In this document: positions 43,202 through 51,832 of the stretch, one piece after another
Layout of the letters: each line of letters opens with the position of its first letter
Numbering within the stretch: the first letter of the stretch is position 1
Assembly (NCBI RefSeq): GCF_030295935.1
Contig: NZ_AP027362.1
Location: 3,224,001-3,288,000, forward strand
Direction of reading: 5' to 3'
From: Thalassotalea piscium
GTDB taxonomy: Bacteria; Pseudomonadota; Gammaproteobacteria; Enterobacterales; Alteromonadaceae
DNA: 64,000 nt
The notes under the pieces: generated by a model
What the model saw: the letters and a program-made list of their open reading frames with translations, nothing else
Told to the model about the DNA's origin: nothing
The model's database searches: none
Program-made: the position numbers and the translations under genes

Positions 43202-43552
43202 TTATAAGGACAAATTATCGAGGCTCATCGCTTGATGGCCCACCACATCAAAGCCAGATAACAGCCAATGTAATTGCTGCTCGGTGAGCTCCATGGTCGA
43301 TTCAGTTAACCTTGTTGGCCACTTAAATTTATCTCGCTCAAGGCGTTTATACCACAGCGCAAAACCCGTCTGATCCCAATACAAAATTTTTAATTTATCG
43401 CGACCTTTATTACAAAACACAAACAAAGCCCCAGAGAGCACGGGTAATTGCAGCTCACTATCGAGCAAAGCCGATAAACCATTAATGGATTTGCGAAAGT
43501 CGACAAACTGGCGGTGTAAATAGACATCAGGCACATCAACAAACATCTTCAT
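43202..43552 (-). CDS. tnpB: IS66 accessory protein TnpB
   Basis: A 116-residue IS66 Orf2 protein needed for transposition. Family motifs are VYLHRQFVDFRKSINGLSAL, GALFVFCNKGRDKLKILYWD and GFALWYKRLERDKFKWP. Its start overlaps tnpA by four bases. Confidence 0.94.
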   Translation of the reverse strand: MKMFVDVPDVYLHRQFVDFRKSINGLSALLDSELQLPVLSGALFVFCNKGRDKLKILYWDQTGFALWYKRLERDKFKWPTRLTESTMELTEQQLHWLLSGFDVVGHQAMSLDNLSL

Positions 43553-43851
43553 GCGTGTAACGCTTTAATAAGTTCAGCTAACCATGTTGGTTCGCAATGA
43601 TGAGGTAGCGTTAACCTTGTGTCGCCAAAGACTATGTGTATTGTTGCATCGGCAGGTTGAGTTGTTACCTTTGTTGCTACCTTAGCTTTTACAAAACCCG
43701 ATGTTTGATTGAGGTGTTCAATTTTATGTCGGTATTTATAAAAATTTGACGTAGGTATCAGGTGTTGCCTACAAAAAGCAAGAATAGATAAGCCACTTTG
43801 GGCTTGTTGTTCAATAAGTTTCGTCCAATCATCTAACGTTCTTCGGGTCAT
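43549..43851 (-). CDS. tnpA: IS66 accessory protein TnpA
   Basis: A 100-residue IS66 Orf1 protein with an N-terminal HTH-like segment (SGLSILAFCRQHLIPTSNFY) typical of the family. It is the first gene of the element and overlaps tnpB, so the pair is coupled. Confidence 0.9.
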   Translation of the reverse strand: MTRRTLDDWTKLIEQQAQSGLSILAFCRQHLIPTSNFYKYRHKIEHLNQTSGFVKAKVATKVTTQPADATIHIVFGDTRLTLPHHCEPTWLAELIKALHA

Positions 43852-44082
43852 GATATATCCTCAATAGTAAATTATTGAGGAGTTTATTTAGTTTGGCGAT
43901 TATTGAAAAGGTGTGGTTTAACCGACGCTTACGTTAATAAAAGAAGTCTGGTAGGTTGTAGCCAATAGGCTCTATAAGGTTTTTCAAGTCTGATTCGTTA
44001 CAGCTTGCTTGGTTTCGCGGTACTTCACATTTTAGCCAACTGTAAAAGAAAACTTAGCTTAGAGACTTTTGTAGTCTCATTA

Positions 44083-44113
44083 CTGACCTAACCCACGGGT
44101 GATTAGGTCAATT
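44083..44113. terminator. Hairpin downstream of trhO
   Basis: TGACCTAA and TTAGGTCA form an 8-bp stem around CCCACGGGTGA, with a T-run on the plus side only, so it would terminate plus-strand transcription coming out of the IS66 side better than trhO itself. Confidence 0.45.
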
Positions 44114-44144
44114 TTATTATGAGCAAGCAAACAAGCAGACTTTG

Positions 44145-45116
44145 TTATTTTTCAACTACTTTATTCTGCTTTTTCTCAATTCGGCGTTGTTCAATTATCT
44201 CTTTAACTTCGCCGCCAATATGAATATCGCCACGTTGTTTAGCAAGTTCGATTTGACGCTCTCGCTCGGCGAAACGTGCTTTTTGCTCGGCGGTCATTTT
44301 GTCGTGACATTTAGGACAGCTTACCCCTTTTATATAATGCTCGCTTTGCTTTTCTGCTTCGGTAATCGGGTAACGACACGCAAAGCATTGATCATACTCA
44401 CCTTGCTCTAAATTATGATTTACCGCTACACGGCCATCAAAAACAAAGCATTCACCTTCCCACATTGTATTGCTTTGTGGTACTTCTTCTAAGTATTTTA
44501 AAATACCGCCTTCAAGGTGGTAAACTTCCTCGAAGCCTTGTTCTTTTAGGTAAGCTGTTGATTTTTCGCAGCGGATCCCACCAGTACAATACATGGCCAC
44601 TTTTTTATGTTTATTTTTATCAAGATTATTTTTAACGTAATCAGGAAACTCACGAAAGCTTTCGGTATTAGGATTAATTGCATTTTTAAAGGTACCAATT
44701 TCAATTTCGTAATCGTTTCGTGTATCTACTAGCAGTACTTCAGGATCAGAAATTAACTCGTTCCACTCACTCGGTTTTACATAAGTGCCTACTACTTGAT
44801 TAGGATCGATACCTTCAACCCCCATTGTAACAATTTCTTTTTTCAATTTAACTTTTGTGCGTTGGAAAGGGTTTTCTTGGTGGTAAGAGAGTTTATAAGA
44901 CACTTCAGCAAGACGTTCATCTTTTTGTAAAAACGCTAACACTGACTCTATACCTGAAGCCGAACCAGCAATTGTGCCGTTAATGCCTTCGTTAGCAATT
45001 AACAAAGTGCCTTTGACATCATTCGTTAACATGTGATTGAGTAAAGGGTCTTTAATTTTTTCAAAATCTTCTAAACGCACAAATTTATAAAGTGCACATA
45101 CGGTAACTTGTTTCAT
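44145..45116 (-). CDS. trhO: tRNA uridine-34 hydroxylase TrhO (rhodanese family)
   Basis: A 323-residue YceA/TrhO protein that hydroxylates U34 of certain tRNAs on the way to cmo5U/mo5U. The N-terminal acylphosphatase-like domain ([20 protein letters not shown]) is followed by a rhodanese domain with active-site [22 protein letters not shown]-terminal Cys cluster (CFACRYPI and GVSCPKCHD) completes the family pattern. Normal length; monocistronic. Confidence 0.94.
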   Translation of the reverse strand: MKQVTVCALYKFVRLEDFEKIKDPLLNHMLTNDVKGTLLIANEGINGTIAGSASGIESVLAFLQKDERLAEVSYKLSYHQENPFQRTKVKLKKEIVTMGVEGIDPNQVVGTYVKPSEWNELISDPEVLLVDTRNDYEIEIGTFKNAINPNTESFREFPDYVKNNLDKNKHKKVAMYCTGGIRCEKSTAYLKEQGFEEVYHLEGGILKYLEEVPQSNTMWEGECFVFDGRVAVNHNLEQGEYDQCFACRYPITEAEKQSEHYIKGVSCPKCHDKMTAEQKARFAERERQIELAKQRGDIHIGGEVKEIIEQRRIEKKQNKVVEK

Positions 45117-45320
45117 AACATACCCATTGAACTAGCCATATCGTAAATATGGTGCTGTAGATTAAAATAGTCGCGCATTTTAGCAAAGAAATTGGTTTGT
45201 TGCTGTTGTTTTTTTAATCGAAATAACTTTTATATCTGAGATTGTTTACTACACTTGATCTTAAATCCTTGTGCTTAAGCGCTAGAATTTGCCTCCTATT
45301 AACATTAAGGATGATCTAAA

Positions 45321-46340
45321 ATGAAAGTAACTACTGCTATCTTATTACTGATTATCACTCTGATTTATGTCGCTCCCGTTAGCGCAGGCGTTATTTTTAA
45401 TAATAACGGTTTATCTGGGGGCTCTCGATGGGATGCAAGTGAACGCGTAGTTTTTGGCGCAGGTGAGCGCTCTCTCGCTAGTGGACTTCGTTATTCATTA
45501 CAAGGTGGTTCTTATGAAGCTTATCGCGACTTTTTTACTTGGAACGAATTACCTTCAGTCAATGCTTTTACCTATACCGTTAAGAGTGCGTTTAATGTAT
45601 GGACTAGTGTTGATCCCATTTCAGGGTTAGGCACTGATTTACGCTTTGTTGAAGATTTTGATACGCCTGTTCAAGGGGCAAATTATTTAAACGGGGGAGG
45701 AATTAATCGTGCAGGTGCAGAAATTGATTTATTAGCAAAAAACGACGCTTATTTCTGGAATCCTGGTAACTCAAACTTACAAGGCGAAACATGGTTTAGC
45801 GCCATAGGTAGTAGTGTTGATTTAACATCTGGCACTAAAAACTATGATGGTTCTACTGCTATTGTGGGTGCAGATCTTACTCTTAATAGTAACGCTAATG
45901 CTGTTTATAATTTAGATATTTTTTTTCGTTTATTAACTCATGAAATTGGTCATGCACTGGGCTTTGGTGATGTAGATGTGTATAGCGCTAACTTTATTGA
46001 CGATAATTACGACGGCAGTGCTGGCTCTTTAACTAACTCTTGGGCTTCAGCGGTTAATGTATTTAACCCTGCGGCATCTCCACTTAGCATTTACAATGTG
46101 GGTAATACTCCTCAAAAGTCTGGCGTTGATATTTTAATGGAGTCGTACGGATTAGGTATTTCTTCAATGAACCCTGCTAATAATCCGAACCCATTATCAA
46201 ATGACGATTATGGTATTCGTCAATTTTTATACCCTTATATTTCGGTACCTGAGCCAAGTTCCGTACTATTGTTATTACTGTCGTTAGCTTTAATACCCAT
46301 TACCAGAAAAACGCATTTTAGTAATAAAAGTTATACCTAA
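45321..46340 (+). CDS. PEP-CTERM-anchored matrixin-like metalloprotease
   Basis: A 339-residue exported protein: signal peptide (ILLLIITLIYVAPVSAG), a zincin domain with HEIGHALGFGD (HExxHxxGxxD, about residues 212-222), a Met-turn candidate ILMESYGLG, and a C-terminal VPEPSSVLLLLLSLALIPIT plus basic tail, the PEP-CTERM sorting signal. Exosortase would cleave it and attach it to, or release it at, the cell surface. It probably acts on extracellular protein or matrix. The sorting enzymes are not in this window. Confidence 0.88.
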   Translation: MKVTTAILLLIITLIYVAPVSAGVIFNNNGLSGGSRWDASERVVFGAGERSLASGLRYSLQGGSYEAYRDFFTWNELPSVNAFTYTVKSAFNVWTSVDPISGLGTDLRFVEDFDTPVQGANYLNGGGINRAGAEIDLLAKNDAYFWNPGNSNLQGETWFSAIGSSVDLTSGTKNYDGSTAIVGADLTLNSNANAVYNLDIFFRLLTHEIGHALGFGDVDVYSANFIDDNYDGSAGSLTNSWASAVNVFNPAASPLSIYNVGNTPQKSGVDILMESYGLGISSMNPANNPNPLSNDDYGIRQFLYPYISVPEPSSVLLLLLSLALIPITRKTHFSNKSYT

Positions 46341-46417
46341 ACATCTTAATAAACAACGTATGCATAACTACTAATATCAGTTAACATTACCGTCTTTTAA
46401 TTAATACTACTGGTAAA

Positions 46418-48811
46418 ATGATTAATACTTGCCTAAAAACACTTAAATACTTTGTTATTTTTATTTTTGTTACGCTTATTTTAATTTGGTTGTTATCTCC
46501 GCAAATTGCAAAGCACTATATACAGCAGCAACTTACCCCACAAGCACTTACTTTAGCTGGGCAAAGCCATGTACGTTACAATCCATTTTTATCAAAAATT
46601 AATGTTGAAAACTTTGTTATTAGTAAAAATAAAGACATTGTTTTAGCTATTAGAAAGCTTGAGTTGGGAGTTAGTCTTTATCAACTGTTATTTGATCGGG
46701 TTTATATTAAACAATTCGATCTTAATGGGTTATTTATTAAAGTACGTAAAGACGGTAAATTTGAAGAAGTGGCTGGCTTCTCATTAGCTAGCAAAGCTAC
46801 AAAAACAGCCAACGAACAAGCCTCACCAATAAACTATGAACTTATAATACCTTTGCTTAGTATTAAAAATGCAAAAATTGGTTATGAAAACAATGATAAA
46901 AAGCTCGACTTTATAGCCAGCTATTTAAGTACAAAAAATATTGTAGCTGACAGCAAAAAGCAGTCAGGTCAATTTCAATTAAATGCAAAAATAGCACAGG
47001 GTAAAATAAATATATCGGGTGATATTAATAAGGTTGCCGATCAGGGAACGATTGAAACTAACATTGAAATGAGTCGTTTTGACCTATCATTACTATCACC
47101 TTGGCTCCCCCACAATAGCCAAATAGCGTCTGGCTTAATCGATATTAACGGCCAACAAAAAACTAATCTGTTTGGTGGCAAAATTGAGGTAATGTTAAAC
47201 AACTCACAAGTACGTTTAGAGCAATTAGCGCTTGTTCATAACAACATTGCAGCGTCAATTGACAAACAAGTGTTCTACGCAAAGGAGCTAGCACTTAAGA
47301 TCAACAACGACAAAACGCTTTCAGTGAATGGAAGTGGTACATACACACTTGACCACTTGGCAGTAAATAACAACGAAAACAAGCAATTATTACTTACTAG
47401 TGTGCGAAAAATATTATTACCAACCATAACGATCGAAACCACAGGTTTTTCTCCAACGTTAACGCTACCTTCAGTATTAATTAACAAATTAATAGTATCT
47501 GATGACCTTACTACTGAATTACCCCCTATATTACGCATTGACCAAACCAAATTCTCCGCAGTTAAAGCAAGTAAATTAAACACTGAAATAGATACATTAA
47601 CCTTTGGTGGTTTAGCTATAGATACATATATTAACGCGACAAAAGAAATTGAGAACTTACTCCCTCTTCAATTATTTATTGCCAGTAACAATGCAACAGA
47701 TGCTAATAAGCACATTAGCAATAACCCATCTATACCTAATACAAACGTTAGTAACAGTACAACAAGCCCAGCGACTAGCGACTATCAGTTTATTCTTAAC
47801 CAGTTAAGTGTTAGCGATCCGGCAACCATTAATTTAGTTGATGCTAGCATAAAGCCTTTTTATCAGCGTAAATACACTATCGATAAGTTTGAACTTGGCC
47901 CAATTAATAATCACCTACCTCACCAAGAAACAACGCTATCTATTGCTGGGCAAAGTAATAAGTATGAAAACTTTAACCTAACCAGTGTTAATCAATTTTT
48001 TGCTAAAAAGCCAAAGTATAGTGTGAAGGGAAATATTAATGAGATAGATTTAACCGATGTTTCACCTTATGTTAGCAGTGCGCTCAAGCATGAAATAAAA
48101 AGTGGTCAACTTAATTTAACTATTGATACCCAAATCGACAATGATGAATTATCAGGTAATACCGATCTACTAATTCGCCACATAGAATTTGATACACAAA
48201 TTGCATCCGCACCAGGAGTTGTAAATACAACGGCTAGTATGCCTTTGAATGTGGCACTTGATTTACTTAAAGATAGCGATGGTAATGTTGACTTATCAAT
48301 CCCCATTTCGGGCGATATTAATGCGCCTGAATTTGGATTAATTAACATAACCACTTTTTTAGTAAAAAAAGCATCAATGATGGCCGCAAAAGATTATTTA
48401 ATGAAGACTTTCGTGCCTTATGCCAATGTGGTTTCTATTGCGATGAGCGCCGCAGACGCTATATTAAAAGTACGATTTAATGACTTGTTTTTTGTACCTA
48501 AGCAAATTCAAACTTCAGTAACAGAGGATACTTTTGTAGCACAATTTGCACAGCTTTTAATTGATAAGCCCGACACTCACGTTACTATTTGCCCAATAGC
48601 TGTACCTGAAGATATTAATTTAAAAAATGGTACTGCCGTTATAGAGCCTGAGCAAATAGAGCAACTTAACGCGGTTTCATTACAGCGGTTTAATAGCTTT
48701 AAAACGCTTATGATTAAACAACATAATATACCAAGCTCACGCATAATTTTATGCACACCTAGTATTGATACTAGTAATAATGCAAAGCCAAGACTGAGCT
48801 TTTCAACCTAA
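46418..48811 (+). CDS. DUF748/AsmA-like envelope protein
   Basis: A 797-residue protein with a single N-terminal membrane anchor (FVIFIFVTLILIWLLSP, about residues 13-29) and a long, beta-rich periplasmic part of the AsmA-like type. DUF748 features are visible: LFIKVRKDGKFEEVAGF-type segment early, a middle region with YSVKGNINEIDLTDVSPYVS, and DLSIPISGDINAPEFGLINI towards the C-terminus. Relatives of AsmA bridge the inner and outer membranes in lipid transfer; that role is only inferred. No operon partner. Confidence 0.8.
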   Translation: MINTCLKTLKYFVIFIFVTLILIWLLSPQIAKHYIQQQLTPQALTLAGQSHVRYNPFLSKINVENFVISKNKDIVLAIRKLELGVSLYQLLFDRVYIKQFDLNGLFIKVRKDGKFEEVAGFSLASKATKTANEQASPINYELIIPLLSIKNAKIGYENNDKKLDFIASYLSTKNIVADSKKQSGQFQLNAKIAQGKINISGDINKVADQGTIETNIEMSRFDLSLLSPWLPHNSQIASGLIDINGQQKTNLFGGKIEVMLNNSQVRLEQLALVHNNIAASIDKQVFYAKELALKINNDKTLSVNGSGTYTLDHLAVNNNENKQLLLTSVRKILLPTITIETTGFSPTLTLPSVLINKLIVSDDLTTELPPILRIDQTKFSAVKASKLNTEIDTLTFGGLAIDTYINATKEIENLLPLQLFIASNNATDANKHISNNPSIPNTNVSNSTTSPATSDYQFILNQLSVSDPATINLVDASIKPFYQRKYTIDKFELGPINNHLPHQETTLSIAGQSNKYENFNLTSVNQFFAKKPKYSVKGNINEIDLTDVSPYVSSALKHEIKSGQLNLTIDTQIDNDELSGNTDLLIRHIEFDTQIASAPGVVNTTASMPLNVALDLLKDSDGNVDLSIPISGDINAPEFGLINITTFLVKKASMMAAKDYLMKTFVPYANVVSIAMSAADAILKVRFNDLFFVPKQIQTSVTEDTFVAQFAQLLIDKPDTHVTICPIAVPEDINLKNGTAVIEPEQIEQLNAVSLQRFNSFKTLMIKQHNIPSSRIILCTPSIDTSNNAKPRLSFST

Positions 48812-48830
48812 GCTACCATAAGTTTAATAA

Positions 48831-48863
48831 GCATTTAAAAGGACTATAACCGTCCTTTAAATG
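48831..48863. terminator. Bidirectional terminator between convergent genes
   Basis: CATTTAAA(A)GGAC pairs with GTCCTTTAAATG around TATAACC. It lies between the ends of the DUF748 and DUF3365 genes. Confidence 0.7.
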
Positions 48864-48877
48864 AAACTAACCTAAAC

Positions 48878-49447
48878 TTATAGCTTTTTAACTAAACTAA
48901 ATGCTCCTCGTATCTCACCGAGCGAATAACCAGTCGCAGTGTCTTCTGGATAATGTTCGGTGATCAACGTTTTTACACCTTCCGATATTGCCTTGCCATG
49001 GCACCCTAAGCAAACAGCTTCAACGGGTTGTGGCTTCATAAACCGATACTCATCACCCACCGTTTCAGCATAATGAAGAGTTGATATTGAAGCACCCGCC
49101 GCTAGTTGAGTATTAAAGCTTTCAAGCACTTTTCGTTCAAATTCATCAGGGGCTGCACTGCTATTTCTTGGTTTTAAACTTACTCGTTTAACTGTCCACC
49201 CTGTTTGATTACTTAGCTCTTTAGCTATTTTAGGCGCTTCAATCGCACACACTTTAATAGCATGTTCAAAGCCACCTTGTTTAATACCTTGCTGCAGTTT
49301 TGGCTTTAGTGTTCCACCAAACTGTTTAACTATAGTAATAGCTTCAGCTTTTAATTCTGTCTCACTAGGTAAGTTAGTGGCATGAGCGCCGCCAAACGGC
49401 AACAATAATGTAATAAATGCTGAATATAATAAGTGGTTCTGTTTCAT
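48878..49447 (-). CDS. Periplasmic DUF3365 (Tll0287-like) haem-binding protein
   Basis: A 189-residue exported protein (signal peptide SAFITLLLPFGGAHA). The mature part matches the DUF3365/Tll0287 domain: AIKVCAIEAPKIAKELS, WTVKRVSLKPRNSSAAPDEFE and a c-type haem motif AVCLGCHGKA (CxxCH, about residues 147-151). Ends in GYSLGEIRGAFSLVKKL. Probably a periplasmic c-type cytochrome with a redox-sensing or electron-transfer role. Partner unknown. Confidence 0.85.
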   Translation of the reverse strand: MKQNHLLYSAFITLLLPFGGAHATNLPSETELKAEAITIVKQFGGTLKPKLQQGIKQGGFEHAIKVCAIEAPKIAKELSNQTGWTVKRVSLKPRNSSAAPDEFERKVLESFNTQLAAGASISTLHYAETVGDEYRFMKPQPVEAVCLGCHGKAISEGVKTLITEHYPEDTATGYSLGEIRGAFSLVKKL

Positions 49448-49531
49448 ATATACCTCTTAACAACGTTATGTTTAACGCTTCAATAATAAATTTATAAAAA
49501 TAAGTTCACGATAGCTCATTACGATAGTTAA

Positions 49532-49944
49532 TCACGATAACTTACTTTCAACATAGTGCTTAAAGTTAGTTAAAATACTTTGCCAGCCTTGTATTTGTTG
49601 CTCAGCTGTATGTTTATTGTCGGCATCAAAGCGTTTAATTATTTTCACCCCGTTACCTATTTCAATAAAATTGATATTTACCTTTTGACCATCAGCTAAT
49701 TCATATTCAATTTCTGCATGGTGCAAAACAGAGGTATAAACACCTTCAAAGTCAAACCCCATAGAGCTGTATTTGCTTGCATTCTGTAGTTAAACTTACC
49801 ACCAATAACAAGCTCATTACTTGCGCTAGAACAAGTCCAATCGTTAGAAGCAAAATTCCATTGCACAATATCACTTGGGTTGTTCCAAGCTGTCCAGACA
49901 TTTTCTATTGATGCATTTATCTCACTCACTATTTCAATATTCAT
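49532..49944 (-). pseudogene. AHSA1/SRPBCC-domain protein, frameshifted
   Basis: Two overlapping frames together make one AHSA1 (activator of Hsp90 ATPase homologue) domain of about 137 residues. The first (from 49944: EIVSEINASIENVWTAWNNP to GGKFNYRMQANT) should run into the second (GFDFEGVYTSVLHHAEIEY to the end at 49532). A single-base change near 49755-49765 breaks the frame. It is either a recent inactivation or a sequencing error. Such proteins bind small hydrophobic ligands or act as co-chaperones. Confidence 0.82.
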
Positions 49945-49987
49945 TAGGGGTCAACTTTATATTTAACAAGTGATTTAACGGTAGTAT

Positions 49988-50224
49988 TTAGCGCTCTTTA
50001 TTTGCCAGCTCAGTTAATAAAAAATCTCTTTTGGAGTAACTGGGAATGCTAATCCATAAAACAAAATACAGTATTATGCCCACGCCAAAAAAGGCCATAA
50101 TTAAAAACACAAACTGTAACCCGTTCAAATTCAAATTGTAATATTGCGCTAAGCCACGCAGTGTACCCGACACTAAACCGTGCTTAGACCTTGTTAACAC
50201 CTTGGGTTTGTTATTTAATTCCAC
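49988..50224 (-). CDS. PspC-domain membrane protein
   Basis: The PspC domain is recognised by KHGLVSGTLRGLAQYYNLN and the transmembrane segment LQFVFLIMAFFGVGIILYFVLWISIP. The GTG at 50224 is chosen because AAGGAG lies 5 bases upstream; an ATG at 50260 would add 12 unconserved residues. PspC proteins sense envelope stress with PspA/PspB, but no psp genes are close by, so it is a stand-alone member. It lies 38 bases behind the 196-aa gene and may be co-transcribed. Confidence 0.85.
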   Translation of the reverse strand: MELNNKPKVLTRSKHGLVSGTLRGLAQYYNLNLNGLQFVFLIMAFFGVGIILYFVLWISIPSYSKRDFLLTELANKER

Positions 50225-50262
50225 TTTTACTCCTTGTATAACAATCTTGTATAGCCCCACTT

Positions 50263-50853
50263 TTATTTATTGGTAAGTGTAAAGTATGGGTAACTTTTTA
50301 ATGTGGGGTCGTACGATAATAATAAAAAAACTTTGTCGATATTTTTAGGCTCAACAATGACAATAGACGCTAAGTAAAGCTCAACCGTTTTTTTGCTCAG
50401 CATTGGTTCATCAGTAAATAATAATACAGTATATCCGCCTTGGTAGGGGCCATCTTTTAAGTATGGGAAACGGCTGTCTTTACGTGCAATTAAATGATTT
50501 ACCGACTCTTCGAATTTAGTTATTGACCAATCGGCCCATTTATAAGGGTTACCACTATTTTTAACCGCTTTAATAGCTTCGCCATCAACAAGCTCTGTTA
50601 CTTCAATCGCAACACGCTGGCCAAGTTGATTAACCGCTTCACAATCGGGTGGGTCTTCCCCTCGGCCTCTAATACGAATATGATCAAAATAGGCTTCACC
50701 TGATAATGCTAATGTTTCAGCAAGCGCCCTAACCACTCCCAGCTCTTCTTGATCTCGATCAGGGCTCCAAGTAAAAAAATCAGCATAACCACGTGCATTT
50801 TCACGTGCTTGCCGCATTAATTTAACCGCTGACTGTAACTCAATATCACTCAT
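50263..50853 (-). CDS. Hypothetical protein, possible PD-(D/E)xK-like fold (196 aa)
   Basis: Unrecognised soluble protein. The stretch DPPDCEAVNQLGQRVAIEVT resembles the D-x(n)-E-x-(K/T) core of restriction-endonuclease-like proteins (DCE, then AIEVTEL), and RIRGRGED just before it is basic. TVLLFTDEP and VFLLLSYDP could be further strands. The catalytic Lys is not evident (Thr instead), so an inactive or variant member is possible. AAGG precedes the ATG by six bases. Confidence 0.5.
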   Translation of the reverse strand: MSDIELQSAVKLMRQARENARGYADFFTWSPDRDQEELGVVRALAETLALSGEAYFDHIRIRGRGEDPPDCEAVNQLGQRVAIEVTELVDGEAIKAVKNSGNPYKWADWSITKFEESVNHLIARKDSRFPYLKDGPYQGGYTVLLFTDEPMLSKKTVELYLASIVIVEPKNIDKVFLLLSYDPTLKSYPYFTLTNK

Positions 50854-50920
50854 AAGAAGCCTTCATACTCACCTAATACTGTTAACTGTACCAATAAAAA
50901 AGTGTATTGAATAAACTTTT

Positions 50921-51132
50921 ATACCAGTTTCATTAATTAAGTGATCTATTTTATACGCAGTGAAAACAGTCAAATACAAGGCATTTATTTTCATAACTAG
51001 TTGTTCAGGACAATAATGCTCCTGCATTGTCCACATAAGCTTCATCCATGTAGCGATAATTATAAAATAAATAACGCAGTAGTTGACTGTTTTAGCCAGT
51101 AGAAATGATCACATAGTTAGTGAGATTGGTAT
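50921..51132. mobile_element. MITE-like element (about 212 bp)
   Basis: The two ends are long imperfect inverted repeats: ATACCAGTTTCATTAATTAA with GTGATC on the left and, reversed, ATACCAATCTCACTAACTAT with GTGATC on the right, both continuing to AAAACAGTCAA. There is no coding capacity. The size, long terminal repeats and intergenic position fit a non-autonomous miniature element. The rest of the 50854-51334 gap shows nothing further. Confidence 0.7.
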
Positions 51133-51334
51133 TACTCATTACGATCAATATCGCATGGCAATTTAAGAATAGAAGCGGCATGCGTGAATTATACAAAATG
51201 AGCTCATCACGCCTATTTACTTATGATAATTAACGCTACAATAGATAATACAAAATTTGGGCATATCAACTATTTAACTGTATAAACTCATTTGCCCTAC
51301 CGATAGTTAACAATTGCCCTAAAAGAGTTAAAAC

Positions 51335-51655
51335 GTGATGAAACAATACGCAGACCTTAATGAATTAATCGAATTACTTGAAGCAGAAATTCAATCGCTT
51401 TCTGCAGAAGTCAATACGTTAAAGCAAGAGCCTCAAAGCTTTAACGAAAAAATTATTTTTAAATATATTGATACTGGCAGTACGGGTAAAACTAAAGATT
51501 TTGTTAGATCACTAGGGGTAAAATCTGAGCGTGGTTCATTTTTCTCATCAGGCGATGTTAGTAAACTAATTAAAAATGGTGCTGACGATATTTCACCTGA
51601 ATTACTCGCCATAGCCAGAAAAGTAGTCAAAATGAAAAAACAAAAAGGTCAATAG
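51335..51655 (+). CDS. Hypothetical coiled-coil protein (106 aa)
   Basis: Unrecognised. The N-terminal 35 residues are a heptad-like coiled coil (LNELIELLEAEIQSLSAEVN); the rest resembles a small winged or helical DNA-binding unit (KTKDFVRSLGVKSERGSFFS) with a Lys-rich end. The ATG at 51335 and the one at 51338 are both possible. No obvious operon partner. Confidence 0.55.
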   Translation: MMKQYADLNELIELLEAEIQSLSAEVNTLKQEPQSFNEKIIFKYIDTGSTGKTKDFVRSLGVKSERGSFFSSGDVSKLIKNGADDISPELLAIARKVVKMKKQKGQ

Positions 51656-51832
51656 CCGTAAAAATTACCACAAAAAGTTCTAGACTTAAGCAAGGTACAC
51701 TTCAATTTAAGTCACAACGCATTATTTATATCATAATAATTTTGATAACGAATAGTAGTGTAATTTTTCAATCCAATGCTACACTCAAAATATCTGTAAA
51801 CATTATCAACATGGAATAGCTAGGAGCTTCCA

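Larger units (their letters stand above)
41391..43932 (-). mobile_element. IS66-family insertion sequence, complete
   Basis: A 2542-bp element with 23-bp terminal inverted repeats GTAAGCGTCGGTTAAACCAC (then ACC). It carries tnpA, tnpB and tnpC in the standard order. The 8 bases on the two sides (TATAAATG and GTTAATAA) do not match, so the expected 8-bp target duplication is absent. Confidence 0.9.
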
